The notes: generated by a model not told the origin, from the sequence alone. A stretch of DNA of 35,303 bases from JAHBXL01 sp038247555 (GCA_038247555.1 JBBRUT010000022.1:1-35303); one strand, 5' to 3'. Counted from the first letter of the stretch, positions 15,738-23,523 are shown. Translations and numbers: made by a program.

Positions 15738-16805
15738 ATGAAGATTCGCAAGGAAACGGCGGGGAATGGCAGGACGTTTGGGGCATGGGGACTTGCGTTC
15801 ATCGTGTGCGCGGCGGGAATGGTTGCGGGATTGCAGGGATGCACCACCAACGAGGCCACCGGGCGGTCGCAGTATCTGGCGATGAGCCGCGAAGAAGAGA
15901 TCAAGGTTGGTGCAGAGAATCAGGCACCGCTGACGGCGGAGTTCGGCGGGGCGATCACCCAGCCAGCGCTGCATGGATATGTCGCGGATATCGGCCGCAA
16001 ACTGGCGGCGCAGACCGAGGCGGATAACCCGGAGCTGCCCTGGGAGTTCACGCTGCTCAACAGCAAGGTGATCAACGCGTTTGCGCTGCCGGGCGGGAAG
16101 GTGTTCATCTCGCGAGGCTTGGCAGAAGAGATGACCAACGAGGCGCAGCTCGCGGCGGTGCTTGGGCATGAGATCGGTCACGTGACGGCCAAGCACAGCG
16201 CCGAGCGGATGGGGCAGGCGCTGGGCACGACGATCGGCGGGGCGATCCTCGGCGGACTGGCGGGCGCGGCGATCGGCGGGAAGGATGGGATTTTGATCGG
16301 CGCGGGTGGCGGCGCGACGGTAGGCGGCGTGGTGGCGCTGTCGTATTCCCGCGATCAGGAGATCGAGGCGGATCGGCTGGGCATGCGCTATATGGAGAAG
16401 CTGAACTACGACCCGATCGGGGCGATCGAGGTGCAGGAGATTCTGGGCCGCGCCGGCGGAGGCGGCGGAACGCCGGAGATCCTTGCGACGCACCCGTCGA
16501 GCGCGACGCGCATCGCGGAGTTGAACAAGCGGCTCGACAAGTACTATCAGCACACCCGCAACAACCCGCAGTACCAGAAGTTCGCCGAGCGGTTCCAGCC
16601 GTTCGCGCGTGCCTTGAAGGCTTTGCCTGCCGCGGCGGCGGATGCGGGCCCGTGGCCGAAGACGCCGGAGGGCGCGCGGGCGATGATGTGGGCCGCGGCG
16701 TTTCATCCGGGCATGGACAAGCACGCGCAGTTTGGAGGGCTTGGTGACCCGGTGAACTGGTGTTGGCACTGTGCGGAAGCGGCGCAGGAACAGAAGGCCG
16801 AGTAA
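15738..16805 (+). CDS. M48-family metalloprotease lipoprotein
   Basis: A 355-residue zinc endopeptidase, probably a lipoprotein on the periplasmic side and acting in envelope-protein quality control (BepA/LoiP-like). It has a lipobox, LQGC, with C35. The zinc motif HEIGH is at 144-148 with the third ligand E208 in SRDQEIEADRLG. It also has the conserved pre-catalytic strand NAFALPGGKVFISRGL. A glycine-zipper segment (about 160-200) may insert in or lie on the membrane. The C-terminus ends with an unusual WCWHCAEAA segment. The ATG at 15738 has GGAG seven bases upstream; an in-frame GTG at 15636 would add an arginine-rich stretch. It lies 114 bp after ubiE in a purine-rich gap. Confidence 0.93.
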   Translation: MKIRKETAGNGRTFGAWGLAFIVCAAGMVAGLQGCTTNEATGRSQYLAMSREEEIKVGAENQAPLTAEFGGAITQPALHGYVADIGRKLAAQTEADNPELPWEFTLLNSKVINAFALPGGKVFISRGLAEEMTNEAQLAAVLGHEIGHVTAKHSAERMGQALGTTIGGAILGGLAGAAIGGKDGILIGAGGGATVGGVVALSYSRDQEIEADRLGMRYMEKLNYDPIGAIEVQEILGRAGGGGGTPEILATHPSSATRIAELNKRLDKYYQHTRNNPQYQKFAERFQPFARALKALPAAAADAGPWPKTPEGARAMMWAAAFHPGMDKHAQFGGLGDPVNWCWHCAEAAQEQKAE

Positions 16806-16812
16806 GACGGTC

Positions 16813-16852
16813 CACAGAGGTCACAGAGGCGGGCGCGGAGGACACGGAGAAA
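16813..16852. repeat. CACAGAGG direct repeat
   Basis: CACAGAGG occurs twice at 16813-16820 and 16822-16829, followed by GCGCGGAGGACACGGAGAAAG. Related words recur at 17796-17825 (GCAGAGGCCGCGGAGAAGAG) and about 15706-15736. Such CAGAGG/CACGGAG words are typical of dispersed intergenic repeats. Confidence 0.5.
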
Positions 16853-16974
16853 GGCGGGGAGCGGGGGAGTTCGCCGATGCGCGGTTTGCGTTTGTGCACT
16901 GCCGACAGGGCATAACCATTTCTGGCTGCCTGGGCGCCGTTCTCCAGGCCGCTCGCTCTTGAACGCGAAACAGA

Positions 16975-16992
16975 TGTCAAGTTTTCTTGACA
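16975..16992. promoter_or_regulatory. Operator palindrome 1 of the XRE/membrane module
   Basis: A perfect 18-bp inverted repeat TGTCAAG-TTTT-CTTGACA. Its right arm contains the -35 hexamer TTGACA. It is probably bound by the XRE regulator at 17497; that partner assignment is inferred. Confidence 0.85.
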
Positions 16993-17014
16993 CTGCGGTG
17001 ATGTCAAGTATACT
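16987..17014 (+). promoter_or_regulatory. Strong sigma-70 promoter for the membrane protein / XRE operon
   Basis: TTGACA (6/6) at 16987-16992, a 16-bp spacer, then TATACT (5/6) at 17009-17014. Predicted start about 17021, giving a 45-base leader. The two palindromes overlap both elements, so a bound repressor would block RNA polymerase. Confidence 0.85.
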
Positions 17015-17019
17015 TGACA
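17002..17019. promoter_or_regulatory. Operator palindrome 2 of the XRE/membrane module
   Basis: A perfect 18-bp inverted repeat TGTCAAG-TATA-CTTGACA, same arms as palindrome 1. Its TATA centre is part of the -10 element. The centre-to-centre distance to palindrome 1 is 27 bp. Confidence 0.85.
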
Positions 17020-17065
17020 TTGCGTAGTCGCGGTTCGCCAACAACAGAGTCTGCGGGAGGCCATC

Positions 17066-17494
17066 ATGGGTGCATCGTTTGAAGAGAAGAGCGTTTGGAT
17101 TCAGCTGGTCAGTCTGGTGCTTGGGCTCGGTGCTTATTTCGCCGTCGCGGGGCGGATGATGGCCGCGGGCGTAACCGCGCTGCCGGCGTACACCGTGTTG
17201 TTCCTGGTGTCGGTTGCTCTGATGGTGGCCGTTCTGGTTGCGGGTCACGTGGCCGCGGCGATCGCATCGAAGCCCGAAGGCCGCGATGAGCGCGACCGGT
17301 TGATCGGGTGGCGCGCGGAGAGTAACTCGTCGTGGTTGCTGGCGGTCGGCGTGTTCGCAGCGATCACGGGGATGCTGTTCTCGCTGAGCACCGTGTGGAT
17401 CGCGCACATGCTGCTGGTGTCGCTGTTTGCATCGGAGATGCTGGGCTATGTGCTGCGGTTGTTGTACTACCGGCGCGGCATGGGAGGGGCCTGA
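17066..17494 (+). CDS. Four-helix membrane protein paired with an XRE regulator
   Basis: A 142-residue integral membrane protein with four predicted helices, near residues 10-30, 42-65, 90-110 and 112-130 (WIQLVSLVLGLGAYFAVAG; AYTVLFLVSVALMVAVLVAG; WLLAVGVFAAITGMLFSLS; WIAHMLLVSLFASEMLGYVL). A charged loop, KPEGRDERDRLIGWRAE, follows helix 2. Small proteins of this layout (resembling DUF2178 or DUF2975 type) are commonly encoded directly upstream of a short XRE regulator; the molecular role is unknown. The ATG at 17066 has GGGAGG upstream at proper spacing. Two bases separate its stop from the next ATG. Confidence 0.85.
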   Translation: MGASFEEKSVWIQLVSLVLGLGAYFAVAGRMMAAGVTALPAYTVLFLVSVALMVAVLVAGHVAAAIASKPEGRDERDRLIGWRAESNSSWLLAVGVFAAITGMLFSLSTVWIAHMLLVSLFASEMLGYVLRLLYYRRGMGGA

Positions 17495-17496
17495 TC

Positions 17497-17721
17497 ATGG
17501 CGGTACCGAAGGTGGTGATCGAGAACCAGATCCGTGTGCTGCGGCTTGCGGAGGGCGATATGACACAGCAGGAACTCGCCGACCAGATCGGTGTGAGCCG
17601 CCAGACGGTGAACGCGATCGAGGGCGGGAAGTACTCGCCGTCGCTGGAGGCAGCGTTCCAGATCGCACGGGTGTTCGGCAAGCCGGTGGAGGAGGTGTTT
17701 CGATGGGTGGAGAAGAGGTGA
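17497..17721 (+). CDS. Short XRE-family transcriptional regulator
   Basis: A 74-residue helix-turn-helix protein consisting of little but the DNA-binding domain: ENQIRVLRLAEGDMTQQELADQIGVSRQTVNAIEGGKYSPSLEAAFQIARVFGKPVEEVF. The helix-turn-helix is TQQELADQIGVSRQTVNAIE (about residues 24-43). It belongs to the subgroup that usually follows a small membrane-protein gene. The gene sits two bases after that protein's stop, so the pair is one transcript, probably autoregulated through the two palindromes at 16975-17019. Nothing in the protein suggests a ligand-binding domain, so signal input may come from the membrane partner. Confidence 0.95.
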   Translation: MAVPKVVIENQIRVLRLAEGDMTQQELADQIGVSRQTVNAIEGGKYSPSLEAAFQIARVFGKPVEEVFRWVEKR

Positions 17722-17795
17722 GGGCTGTGCGGAGTCGGTAGGGGAATGCAACGCCCTGGGATTCGGCGGAGCGAAGGGCGAAAGGCGTTCAAGGC

Positions 17796-17825
17796 CGTAC
17801 GCAGAGGCCGCGGAGAAGAGCGGGG
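17796..17825. repeat. CAGAGG-type dispersed repeat copy
   Basis: The core GCAGAGGCCGCGGAGAAGAG resembles the 16813-16852 repeat. It lies in the 293-bp gap between the XRE gene and the binding-protein terminator, where I see no gene. Confidence 0.4.
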
Positions 17826-17881
17826 GAGGAGTGATCCGGGCGCCGTGTGACCGTGGGCCCTCCGCCGAAACATGAGATGGC

Positions 17882-17911
17882 AAAAAACCCACGGACTGCA
17901 GTCCGTGGGTT
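17882..17911 (-). terminator. Palindromic terminator of the ABC binding-protein gene
   Basis: A perfect 26-bp palindrome (17886-17911; arms read AACCCACGGACTG and its complement) is followed on the minus strand by six T (the A-run at 17882-17887). It lies about 100 bp past the stop at 18015 and could also stop transcription from the plus side. It may also be a dispersed palindrome. Confidence 0.75.
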
Positions 17912-18014
17912 CTGGGTGGTGGAATGTGCTTGGCCACGGGGAGTGACCCCCTGTGTCGCGTCGCGACATCTCCCCCGTCGGCGATGGGTGAGAGGGCCCT
18001 CGCTGTGCTCGAGC

Positions 18015-19043
18015 TCAGTACACCGAATCCGCGAAGTAGTGGTTCTTGGCGTTCTGCGGGGTGATCAGCTCGACATCGATGAGCAGGTGCCGCGGCATGA
18101 ACTTCATGACCTCATCCTTCTTGCCGTCGCGCAGGGCGCTGACGCAGGTGTGGATGCCCGCGGCGATCATCGAGGGCGGATAGGTGATGTTGCCGGGGAC
18201 CATCGGGTCCTTGTCCATCACCATCTTCACGACGTCCTTCATGCCTGCGCCGCCGAGGAGCCACATCTGCTTGGCGCGGCCGGCTTCTTCGATCGCTTGG
18301 CGTGCGCCCAGCAGCATGTCGTCATCGCTGGCCCAGACGGCGTCGATCTTCGGGTACTTGACGAGCAGGTTCTCCATCGCGCCAAGGGCCTTCTCGCGGC
18401 TCCAGAAGGCGGGCTGCTGCGCGAGAACCTTGATGCCGGGGTGGCGATTGAAGACTTCCATCGCGGCGGTTGTGCGGTCGGTATCGACGGTGCACGGGAT
18501 GCCGGTGAGGATGACGATGTTGCCCTTACCGCCGAGCTTCTCGACCATGAACTCCGCGCTCTTGCGGCCGAAGGCCTTGTTGTCGCCCTCGAGAAAGATG
18601 TCGGCGACGGGCTGGCCATCGGGGCCAGGAAGGAAGCCGCGATCGACGTTGACGATGAAGACGCCCTTTTCTTTCGCGCGGATGGCGACGGGCGTGATGG
18701 GCGCCGATTCGGTGGCGAGAATGACGAGCGCATCAACACCTTTGACGAGCATGTCCTCGATGTCGGCGGTCTGCTTCTCGGCGGTGAGGGCGGTGGCGTA
18801 GACCCAGTCGATCTCGGGGTGGAGCTCCATGGCCTTCTTGGCCCACCAGCCGACACCGGCGGTCCAGCCGTGGTCTGCCGCGGGAACGCTGATGCCGATC
18901 TTGAGCTTCTTCTTGGCGGGCTGGGTGAGTGCCTCGGGCGCGGCGGGAGAAGAGGCGGGGGCGGTGGTTGGGGCGACGGTCCCGAGGCCGGCGGCGCAGA
19001 AGAAGAACGCGGCGGCGGTTGAGAGAGTGAGTGTCTTCAGCAT
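18015..19043 (-). CDS. Ribose/galactose-type ABC transporter substrate-binding protein
   Basis: A 342-residue exported protein of the periplasmic-binding-protein LacI-like class (RbsB type). It has an N-terminal signal (MLKTLTLSTAAAFFFCAAGLG), a Ala/Pro/Thr linker, then KLKIGISVPAADHGWTAGVGWWAKKAM. It continues with DMLVKGVDALVILATESAPITPVAIRAKEKGVFIVNVDRG, GNIVILTGIPCTVDTDRTTAAMEVF and AVWASDDDMLLGARQAIEEAG. These are the ligand-cleft strands of sugar-binding proteins. The exact sugar is unknown. The start ATG at 19041-19043 has AGGAG upstream. It follows the permease gene after 204 bp; no ATPase gene is in the window. Confidence 0.92.
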   Translation of the reverse strand: MLKTLTLSTAAAFFFCAAGLGTVAPTTAPASSPAAPEALTQPAKKKLKIGISVPAADHGWTAGVGWWAKKAMELHPEIDWVYATALTAEKQTADIEDMLVKGVDALVILATESAPITPVAIRAKEKGVFIVNVDRGFLPGPDGQPVADIFLEGDNKAFGRKSAEFMVEKLGGKGNIVILTGIPCTVDTDRTTAAMEVFNRHPGIKVLAQQPAFWSREKALGAMENLLVKYPKIDAVWASDDDMLLGARQAIEEAGRAKQMWLLGGAGMKDVVKMVMDKDPMVPGNITYPPSMIAAGIHTCVSALRDGKKDEVMKFMPRHLLIDVELITPQNAKNHYFADSVY

Positions 19044-19139
19044 TGGGTGAACTCCTAGGGGAGGCAGAATACCAGAAAGAAGCGACGAAGCGACGGAGGG
19101 GCGGAGTGGCGGGAAGGAAAGGCAGCGGAAGCAGGCGGC

Positions 19140-19229
19140 CACGGATTGCACGGATGAAGAAGGAATCAAGGGAAGAGCGGGATCAAGGGATCAAGAGAAG
19201 AAAGAGGAGGAGGCAGGAGGCAGGAGGCA
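19140..19229. repeat. Cluster of short tandem words between the permease and binding-protein genes
   Basis: It contains CACGGAT twice (19140-19146, 19149-19155), GGATCAAG twice in tandem (19180-19195), and an exact triple tandem of GGAGGCA (19209-19229). It lies in the operon gap, so these words appear in the mRNA leader of the binding-protein gene, in complement. Confidence 0.7.
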
Positions 19230-19247
19230 AGAGCCGCGGAACAAAGA

Positions 19248-20282
19248 TCATGTCCCGGGTTTCTTGGGCTGGAGGAGAACCGCGAGGATGATGATGATGC
19301 CCTTGACGAAGTCGCGGTAGTAGTTGGGCACATCGAGCATGCTGAGCATGTTGTTGACGACTCCGAGGATGAGCACGCCGATGACGGTTCCCCAGACGCG
19401 GCCCGCGCCGCCCTGCAGGCGTGTTCCGCCGATGACGACCGCCGCGATCGCGTCGAGCTCGTAGAAGAGGCCGGTCTGGGAACTGGAGATCGAGTTCTGA
19501 CGGCTGGAGACGAGGAGCGCGGCGACGCCGCAGCAGAGGCCGCAGATGGCGTACGAAGCGGCGGTGGTTGTGGCGATGGGCACGCCGGCATAGCGCGCGG
19601 CCTGGGTGTTGTCGCCGATGGCGTAGACGCGGCGGCCAAAGACGGTGCGGGAGAGGACAAGGTGGGCGATGATGGCGAGCCCGAAGAAGACCAGGATGCT
19701 GACGCGGATGGGGAGGACATCGCCGTCGATTCCGATGCCGGGGATGGGGATCGTCGCGGAGCCGATCTGGCGGTAGGCCGAGACTGCGGAGCGGATCTCG
19801 CTGCCTTCCCACGGCGCGACGACGAGGGAGCGGTACATCGCGAGCGTGCCGAGCGTGGCGACGAACGCGGCGATGCGGCCCTTGGCGATGAGGATGCCGT
19901 TGAAGAGCCCCAGGAGCGTGCCGCCGCAGAGGCAGATGGCGACGGCGGCGACGATGCCGAGGGCTGTTCGCTGATCTTCCCCGGGCGCACCGGCGGCAAG
20001 GTTCATGTAGTGGATGGCAACGCCGCCGGTGAGGGCGACCATCGCGCCCACGGAGAGATCGATGCCGCCCAGGAGGATGACGAACGTCATGCCGATGGCG
20101 ACGATGCCGACGAAGCTGGCCTGGCCAAGGAGGTTGTTGAAGTTGGCGGCGGTGAGGAAGACGCGGCTGTCAGGCTCGACGCGGAGGAACTCGACGAGCG
20201 CGGTGCCGAGGATGAGGGCGATGAGCGCGGCCAGCGGGCCGAAGCGTTCGAGGGTTCGGGTGAGGCGGGGGGAGAGGGGCAT
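19248..20282 (-). CDS. Sugar ABC transporter permease (RbsC-like)
   Basis: A 344-residue inner-membrane protein with about eight to ten helices and the RbsC-type signature: LTAANFNNLLGQASFVGIVAIGMTFVILLGGIDLSVGAMVALTGGVA, then LFNGILIAKGRIAAFVATLGTLAMYRSL, NTQAARYAGVPIATTTAASYAICG, and DAIAAVVIGGTRLQGGAGRVWGTVIGVLILGVVNNML. It would form the channel for the sugar bound by the protein at 18015-19043. The start ATG at 20280-20282 begins the conserved N-terminus; an upstream ATG at 20375 adds non-conserved sequence. No nucleotide-binding subunit is next to it. Confidence 0.93.
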   Translation of the reverse strand: MPLSPRLTRTLERFGPLAALIALILGTALVEFLRVEPDSRVFLTAANFNNLLGQASFVGIVAIGMTFVILLGGIDLSVGAMVALTGGVAIHYMNLAAGAPGEDQRTALGIVAAVAICLCGGTLLGLFNGILIAKGRIAAFVATLGTLAMYRSLVVAPWEGSEIRSAVSAYRQIGSATIPIPGIGIDGDVLPIRVSILVFFGLAIIAHLVLSRTVFGRRVYAIGDNTQAARYAGVPIATTTAASYAICGLCCGVAALLVSSRQNSISSSQTGLFYELDAIAAVVIGGTRLQGGAGRVWGTVIGVLILGVVNNMLSMLDVPNYYRDFVKGIIIILAVLLQPKKPGT

Positions 20283-20330
20283 GGCCGGGATGGTACGGGA
20301 AACATGGCAGTCAAGCAGTGCTCCAAAGGC

Positions 20331-20358
20331 AACAAAACAGCAGAACAGCAGAGCAGCA
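20331..20358. repeat. Degenerate AACAGCAG word repeat
   Basis: ACAGCAG, AACAGCAG and AGCAGC follow each other, with AACAAAACAG before them. This lies in the 229-bp divergent region between the permease and mutS, in the permease's leader side. Confidence 0.5.
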
Positions 20359-20479
20359 AATCGAGGCAGAGGCATGGGTTGAAGCGAGGAATGTGGCCGC
20401 GGTCAGGCGATTATCTCCGTCGCTTCTGATTCATTGTGGCCCGTAGTCGCGTACGCTGTGCGTTCTCGATGCAGCAAGC

Positions 20480-20496
20480 CCGGCACAGAGTGCCGG
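20480..20496. repeat. CCGGCA-CAGAG-TGCCGG palindrome before mutS
   Basis: Six-bp arms, five-base loop, 16 bp before the mutS ATG and overlapping its leader. It could form an mRNA hairpin close to the Shine-Dalgarno (AGGAAG), or be a dispersed palindrome. Confidence 0.5.
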
Positions 20497-20511
20497 TCCA
20501 CCAGGAAGCCG

Positions 20512-23500
20512 ATGGCCGACCCCCGCGAAACACCGGCGATGCGTCAGTACTACCGCTTCAAGCGGCAGCACCCGGATTGTCTGTTGCTGTTCCGGATCGG
20601 GGACTTCTACGAGACGTTCGATGATGATGCGGTGACGATCAGCAAGGCCGCGGGGCTGACACTGACGCAGCGGACCGAGGGTGTGCCGATGGCGGGCATG
20701 CCGTTCCATCAGCTTGAGACGTATCTGCGGAGGCTGATCGACAAGGGGTATCGGGTTGCGGTGGCGGACCAGGTGGAGGATGCCGCGGAAGCGAAGGCGC
20801 GGCAGGCGGGGTTGGGTGGGGGAGGGGGCAGCGGGTCGGCGGTGATTGATCGCGCGATCTCGCGGATTGTGACGCCCGGGACGCTCGTGGATGAGACGCT
20901 GCTTGCGCCGGATGCGGCGTGCGCGCTCGCGAGCGTGTGCTTTCTGGATGCAGGCGATGCGCCGGATGGGCGCATTGCGGTCGCGGTGGCGGAGTTGAGC
21001 ACGGGGCGGTTTGTGGTGCTGGAGTGCTTGGCGGGCGCGCTGGTCGATGAGCTTGCGCGGCGGCAGGTGAGCGAGTTGCTCTTCGCGCAGACGGCGGATG
21101 GGAAAACTCCGCCGCGGGTGAAGAGTGTCCTGGAGGGGCTGGGGCTTGCCGGGACGCCGCAGCCGTCGTGGCACTTCCGGGCGGAAGAATCGCTGGAGGC
21201 GGTGCTTGGGCAGTATGGCGTGGCGACGCTGGATGGGTTCGGGCTTCGGCGCGATGACCCGGTGATCGCGCCGGCGGGGGCGTTGATTCGGTATCTGCGG
21301 CAGACGCAGGGTGGGGCGTCGCAGGAAGACGGAGCAGAGAGCGCGGCAGGAAGCACCGGCGGAAGTGGCGCGGGGGGAACGAAGGGAACTTCAACCGGCA
21401 AGAAGCGCAGCGTGCCCACGCTGGCCCATCTTCAACCGCCGCGGCGTGAAGCCACGAGCGGTTGGCTGCATCTGGATGCGACCGCGCTGCGGGCGCTGGA
21501 AGTACTTGGGACGATGCGGGCGGATGTGGGCAGGGTGGGGCAGTTTGAGGGCGTTGCGGGCGACGGCTCGCTAGTGGGCGTGTTTGGCGGTGTGGGCGGG
21601 AGCAGCGGGGGGGGGTGCCGGACGGCGATGGGGAAGCGGCTGCTGCGAGATTGGCTGTGCAGGCCGCTGTGCGACCTTGAGCGCATCGAGGGGCGGCAGT
21701 CGTGCGTGGCGACGCTGATCAGCGATCGCCGCGCGGCGGGGGAGCTTGGGGAATCGCTGAGCGCGGTGCAGGACGTCTCGCGCATGGCGGCGCGGATTGC
21801 GCTGGCGCGCGCGACGCCGCGGGATGTGGTGGGGCTGGGCAGATCGGTCGGGCAGGTGCGGGTGGTTGCCGATTCGCTCGAGAACGCGCCGGCGTTTGCG
21901 GGGCAGCTCGCCTCGCTGCGGAAGATCGAGGGAGAACTGGCAGAACTTGCAGGGAAGATCGCCGCGGCGTGTGTGGAATCGCCGCCGGCGCATCTGCGCG
22001 AGGGCGGTCTGGTGCGGGATGGTGTCGATGCGGAACTGGATGAGGCGCGGCTGCTGCAGCGCGACAGCGCGCTGTGGATGGCGGAGTATCAGAAGACGCT
22101 CATCCAGACGCACGACCTGCCGAGCCTGAAGGTCGGGTACAACAAAGTCTTCGGGTATTACATCGAGCTCCCGGCGGCGCAGTCGAAGCGTGCGCCGGCG
22201 GAGTTCACGCGCAAGCAGACACTGAAGAACGCGGAGCGGTTCATCACACCGGAGCTGCGGGAGTTTGAGCGGAAGGTGACGACGGCGGAGACGCGGGCGC
22301 TGGCGCGAGAACTGGCGATCTTTGAGTCGTTGTGCGCGGCCGCGGCGGGGTTGATCCCGCAGATCGCGATGTTCGCCGACACGGTTGCGGAACTGGATGT
22401 GCTGCTGTGCTTTGCGGATAAGGCGGCGCGGCGGGGCTGGGCGCGGCCGGAGATCGTGGAGGAGCCGACGCTGCGGATCATCCAGGGTCGGCACCCGGTG
22501 CTGGATGAACTGCTCGAGGGGAGCGGCGGCGGGTTTGTGCCCAACGATGTGGAGCTTGGAAAGCAGGTTGGGTTGCAGACTGGTAGTGCTGAGGGTGAGG
22601 GGGCGAAGGAGAGCGCCGGCGCAGATGAAGCCAGCGGTGATACAAGCAGCGCGACGCTCGCGCTGATCACCGGGCCCAACATGGCGGGCAAGAGCACGTT
22701 CATCCGCCAGACCGCGCTGCTGGTGCTGCTAGCGCACTGCGGGAGTTATGTACCGGCCGCGGGCGCGACGATCGGGCTGACGGATCGCATCTTTACGCGG
22801 GTGGGGGCGGATGATGCGCTGCACGCGGGGCAGAGCACGTTCATGGTCGAGATGACCGAGACGGCGCGGATCCTGCATCACGCGACCGCGCGGAGCCTGG
22901 TGGTGCTCGATGAGATCGGCCGCGGCACGTCAACGCTGGACGGCCTAAGCCTGGCGTGGGCGATCGCTGAGACGCTGGCCGGGGGAGCAAACGCACCTGG
23001 CCCGCGGACGCTGTTTGCGACTCACTATCACGAACTGACGCGGCTGGAAGAACTGATGCCGGGGCGCGTGCGAAACCTGCATGTGTCGGTGCGCGAGTGG
23101 GGGGATGAGATCGTGTTCCTGCACCGGATTCTGCCGGGGAAGACGGACCGGTCGTACGGCATTCACGTTGCGAAGTTGGCGGGAATGCCGGCGGGGACGG
23201 TGGCGCGGGCGCGCGAGGTGCTGGAATCGCTGGCGGTGCATCAGGCGGAGGGAGTGGTGGAGGCCGATAGTGCAGGCGGTGCATCTGCGCCCGCGCAAGG
23301 CGACGACTCGCGGGGCAGCGAATCCACTGGCAAATCACGCCGCGGCAAGCGTGCGGATCCCTCTCGCATTCCACCGCCTGGCCGGACGGACCAGCTCGCC
23401 CTCTTCACGCAGTTTGTGAACCATCCGGCTGTCGATCAACTCCGCGAGGTGAAGTTGGAGGCGCTGACGCCGCTGGAGGCGTTTGACACGCTGCGGAAGT

Positions 23501-23523
23501 TGAAGGGGATGGCGGGGGAGTAA
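20512..23523 (+). CDS. mutS: DNA mismatch repair ATPase MutS, with insertions
   Basis: Recognises base mismatches and small loops and starts repair with MutL (not in the window). At 1003 residues it is longer than the usual ~850-880. The mismatch-reading Phe-x-Glu motif is intact in LLFRIGDFYETFDDDAVTI. The connector and lever follow, with clamp motif SLKVGYNKVFGYYIEL. The ATPase has Walker A ITGPNMAGKST (~720), LFTRVGADDALHAGQSTFMVEM, LVVLDEIGRGTSTLDG and LFATHYHEL. Extra length comes from low-complexity Gly/Ser/Ala insertions at about 266-304, 359-370 and 689-715, and a C-terminal linker at about 914-960 before the PxxQLALF-type tail. The ATG at 20512 has AGGAAG upstream. Confidence 0.97.
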   Translation: MADPRETPAMRQYYRFKRQHPDCLLLFRIGDFYETFDDDAVTISKAAGLTLTQRTEGVPMAGMPFHQLETYLRRLIDKGYRVAVADQVEDAAEAKARQAGLGGGGGSGSAVIDRAISRIVTPGTLVDETLLAPDAACALASVCFLDAGDAPDGRIAVAVAELSTGRFVVLECLAGALVDELARRQVSELLFAQTADGKTPPRVKSVLEGLGLAGTPQPSWHFRAEESLEAVLGQYGVATLDGFGLRRDDPVIAPAGALIRYLRQTQGGASQEDGAESAAGSTGGSGAGGTKGTSTGKKRSVPTLAHLQPPRREATSGWLHLDATALRALEVLGTMRADVGRVGQFEGVAGDGSLVGVFGGVGGSSGGGCRTAMGKRLLRDWLCRPLCDLERIEGRQSCVATLISDRRAAGELGESLSAVQDVSRMAARIALARATPRDVVGLGRSVGQVRVVADSLENAPAFAGQLASLRKIEGELAELAGKIAAACVESPPAHLREGGLVRDGVDAELDEARLLQRDSALWMAEYQKTLIQTHDLPSLKVGYNKVFGYYIELPAAQSKRAPAEFTRKQTLKNAERFITPELREFERKVTTAETRALARELAIFESLCAAAAGLIPQIAMFADTVAELDVLLCFADKAARRGWARPEIVEEPTLRIIQGRHPVLDELLEGSGGGFVPNDVELGKQVGLQTGSAEGEGAKESAGADEASGDTSSATLALITGPNMAGKSTFIRQTALLVLLAHCGSYVPAAGATIGLTDRIFTRVGADDALHAGQSTFMVEMTETARILHHATARSLVVLDEIGRGTSTLDGLSLAWAIAETLAGGANAPGPRTLFATHYHELTRLEELMPGRVRNLHVSVREWGDEIVFLHRILPGKTDRSYGIHVAKLAGMPAGTVARAREVLESLAVHQAEGVVEADSAGGASAPAQGDDSRGSESTGKSRRGKRADPSRIPPPGRTDQLALFTQFVNHPAVDQLREVKLEALTPLEAFDTLRKLKGMAGE

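Noticed and set aside
14219..15904. A 561-codon minus-strand frame over ubiE
   Set aside because: UbiE motifs on the plus strand are unambiguous, and the minus frame is Ser/Arg/Pro-rich with no domain.
17002..17019. A divergent minus-strand promoter from the palindromes
   Set aside because: The minus strand has a TTGACA, but the -10 position reads AAAACT, so only the plus-strand promoter is convincing.
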